DNA from: Mesorhizobium sp. dw_380
GTDB taxonomy: Bacteria > Pseudomonadota > Alphaproteobacteria > Rhizobiales > Rhizobiaceae
Length of the DNA: 64,000 nt
NCBI RefSeq assembly: GCF_018588885.1
Contig: NZ_JAFFIW010000001.1
Location: 124,001-188,000 of the forward strand
Reading direction: 5' to 3'
This document shows positions 62,944-64,000 of this stretch, in pieces. The notes beneath the pieces are model-generated. The model had not been told where the DNA came from. It did not search any database and was given only the letters and a program-made list of their open reading frames with translations. A program made the translations under genes and the position numbers. Position 1 is the first letter of the stretch; each line of letters opens with the position of its first letter.

Positions 62944-64000
62944 AACTCGTCGATAATCTTTTGTGCCGCGATGCGCCCGGCCACGATCGCGCCTTCGACA
63001 TAGCCCGGAAAGGACGGCGACAGCTCCGACGAAGCGAAATGGACTGGCGGCGCGCCCGCAAGAATCGTGCGCTCGGCATCCCTTACCGTCACGTCGACAA
63101 TGAGGTCGCTGTAGGCACCGCCGCTCCAGCGGTCATATGCCCAGTCTCGCGAACTGAAATCGATGACATCGCCGGCATCCGGACCGAAGGCTGCCTCCAA
63201 CCGGGCGATCACTGCCGCACGCAGTTCCGCCTCGCCGAGGTCATGCCAGCGCAGTGCCAGCGGTCCGCCCACGAATACGACGAGCGCGGCCTGCTCGGCG
63301 TCCCTGCTGGCGTCGCAGGCAAACAATCCTGGCAGGTCGCGCCACATCACCATGCCGCTCAAATCCCGCTCGCGCCAGAACGGCCTGGCATAGCGCACCA
63401 GGATCTTGATCACCGCGCCGCTTTCCCACACGCCAAGCGCCTCCCCGAGACGCGGCGGCAAGAGGGGCGTGAAATCGAGCTTCGCGGCAGTTGCCGGCGG
63501 CAAGGCGACCAGCACTTGCTGCGCTTCGATCACGCCATTGCCCGTGGCGATACGAACCCCCTGCGGCCCATGCTCGATGCGCGTGACCGGTTCGTTCACC
63601 CGCACCCGGTCGCCGAGACCGCCAGAGAGATCCTCGGCCAGCGACTGCATCGTCTCGCGCAGAGAATACTGCAGCTCAGGCACCTCATTGGTGATGCGCC
63701 GGTCATTGTCGATCAGGTGCCAGAGCGGCACCTTGTCCATAGCCAGGCACCACAGGCCTTCGATCATCGACCGGAAAGCCGTCTTGGCATCGGTGGAATC
63801 ATGCTGGCCTTCGAGCCAGGCCGCGACTGTCATGCCGGCTATCGAGGGGTCGTCCGGCTCGATTCCGTTCATGCGCTCGCGGATCGCCATGGCGCCATGA
63901 TAGGTCCGCTTGGCGTCCTTGGCCGACATCGACGGATAGGCGATGAAATCGCCCTCGACATAGGTTTCGACAAACGCCTTGCCGCGCGCCCTCGCCAGCG
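62907..64000 (-). CDS. Flavin-containing amine oxidase, N-terminal part cut by window end
   Basis: The reading frame enters from beyond 64000 and ends at 62907, leaving 364 residues here; an internal Met at 63929 is not the start, since coding continues upstream (FVETYVEGDFIAYPS). It is the C-terminal two thirds of a monoamine/polyamine oxidase fold: a substrate domain with RFPMVEG-like YSLRETMQSLAEDLSGGLGD, VNEPVTRIEHGPQGVRI and QVLVALPP, and the FAD-closing motif FASSELSPSFPGYVEGAIVA. It would oxidise a primary or secondary amine, consistent with the neighbouring amine uptake and aminotransferase genes. Confidence 0.88.
   Translation of the reverse strand, partial: LARARGKAFVETYVEGDFIAYPSMSAKDAKRTYHGAMAIRERMNGIEPDDPSIAGMTVAAWLEGQHDSTDAKTAFRSMIEGLWCLAMDKVPLWHLIDNDRRITNEVPELQYSLRETMQSLAEDLSGGLGDRVRVNEPVTRIEHGPQGVRIATGNGVIEAQQVLVALPPATAAKLDFTPLLPPRLGEALGVWESGAVIKILVRYARPFWRERDLSGMVMWRDLPGLFACDASRDAEQAALVVFVGGPLALRWHDLGEAELRAAVIARLEAAFGPDAGDVIDFSSRDWAYDRWSGGAYSDLIVDVTVRDAERTILAGAPPVHFASSELSPSFPGYVEGAIVAGRIAAQKIIDEFQSAIATRASGS

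Overview
The window is high-GC chromosomal DNA from an alphaproteobacterium of the Rhizobiales. The best fit is Mesorhizobium or a close Phyllobacteriaceae relative. This rests on codon use, many carbohydrate ABC operons with dedicated regulators, a DUF930 TonB-like family, and short palindromic elements rich in CCCCTC/GAGGGG. The genus is inference from protein and repeat style; no rRNA marker is present.

Layout. 1-3054: a CobW-type GTPase (cut by the window start), a D,D-carboxypeptidase and an M20 amidohydrolase. 3096-4983: a tRNA-Arg(CCT) followed by a 1.8-kb insertion bounded by a 46-bp duplication of the tRNA 3' end. It has no intact integrase and carries one very AT-rich membrane ORF plus debris. 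5083-6111: a DUF2231 membrane protein and a cupin. 6252-17301: a rare-sugar locus. A DeoR regulator, FGGY kinase, RbsABC-type transporter and ketose 3-epimerase are on the minus strand; a class II aldolase, second FGGY kinase and HAD protein are divergent on the plus strand; a SorC-type regulator closes it. 17459-24697: an unknown protein, then a complete glucitol-type PTS (GutM, IIC, IIBC, IIA and a dedicated HPr-EI fusion), an unknown protein and a HAD phosphatase. 24694-27435: a tandem duplication of a TonB-like DUF930 gene together with the tail of the HAD gene.

27859-32643: a 2-oxoacid dehydrogenase operon (SAF-domain dehydrogenase, E1 alpha, E1 beta, E2) whose E2 linkers carry two in-frame palindromic-repeat insertions. 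32825-36031: a decayed phosphodiesterase fragment and a ketone-body group (3-hydroxybutyrate dehydrogenase, acetoacetate decarboxylase, patatin lipase). 36324-37925: a PiT phosphate transporter. 38027-45541: a ROK regulator and the divergent CUT1 sugar ABC operon with SIS isomerase/deglycase and PfkB kinase. 45586-50705: TetR plus RND efflux adaptor and pump. 50835-56457: an L,D-transpeptidase, small secreted or membrane ORFs, a degenerate response regulator, a canonical response regulator, a hybrid histidine kinase and a small conserved-looking protein. 56945-64000: a quaternary-amine or polyamine type locus: Rieske oxygenase, class III aminotransferase, PotABC-like transporter and a flavin amine oxidase that runs off the window end. 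The oxygenase and the aminotransferase/transporter promoter region share a palindrome with the same spacing.

Most genes are packed in operons with 4-bp ATGA overlaps, which fixes many start codons. No CRISPR array, rRNA, replication origin or intact insertion sequence was seen.
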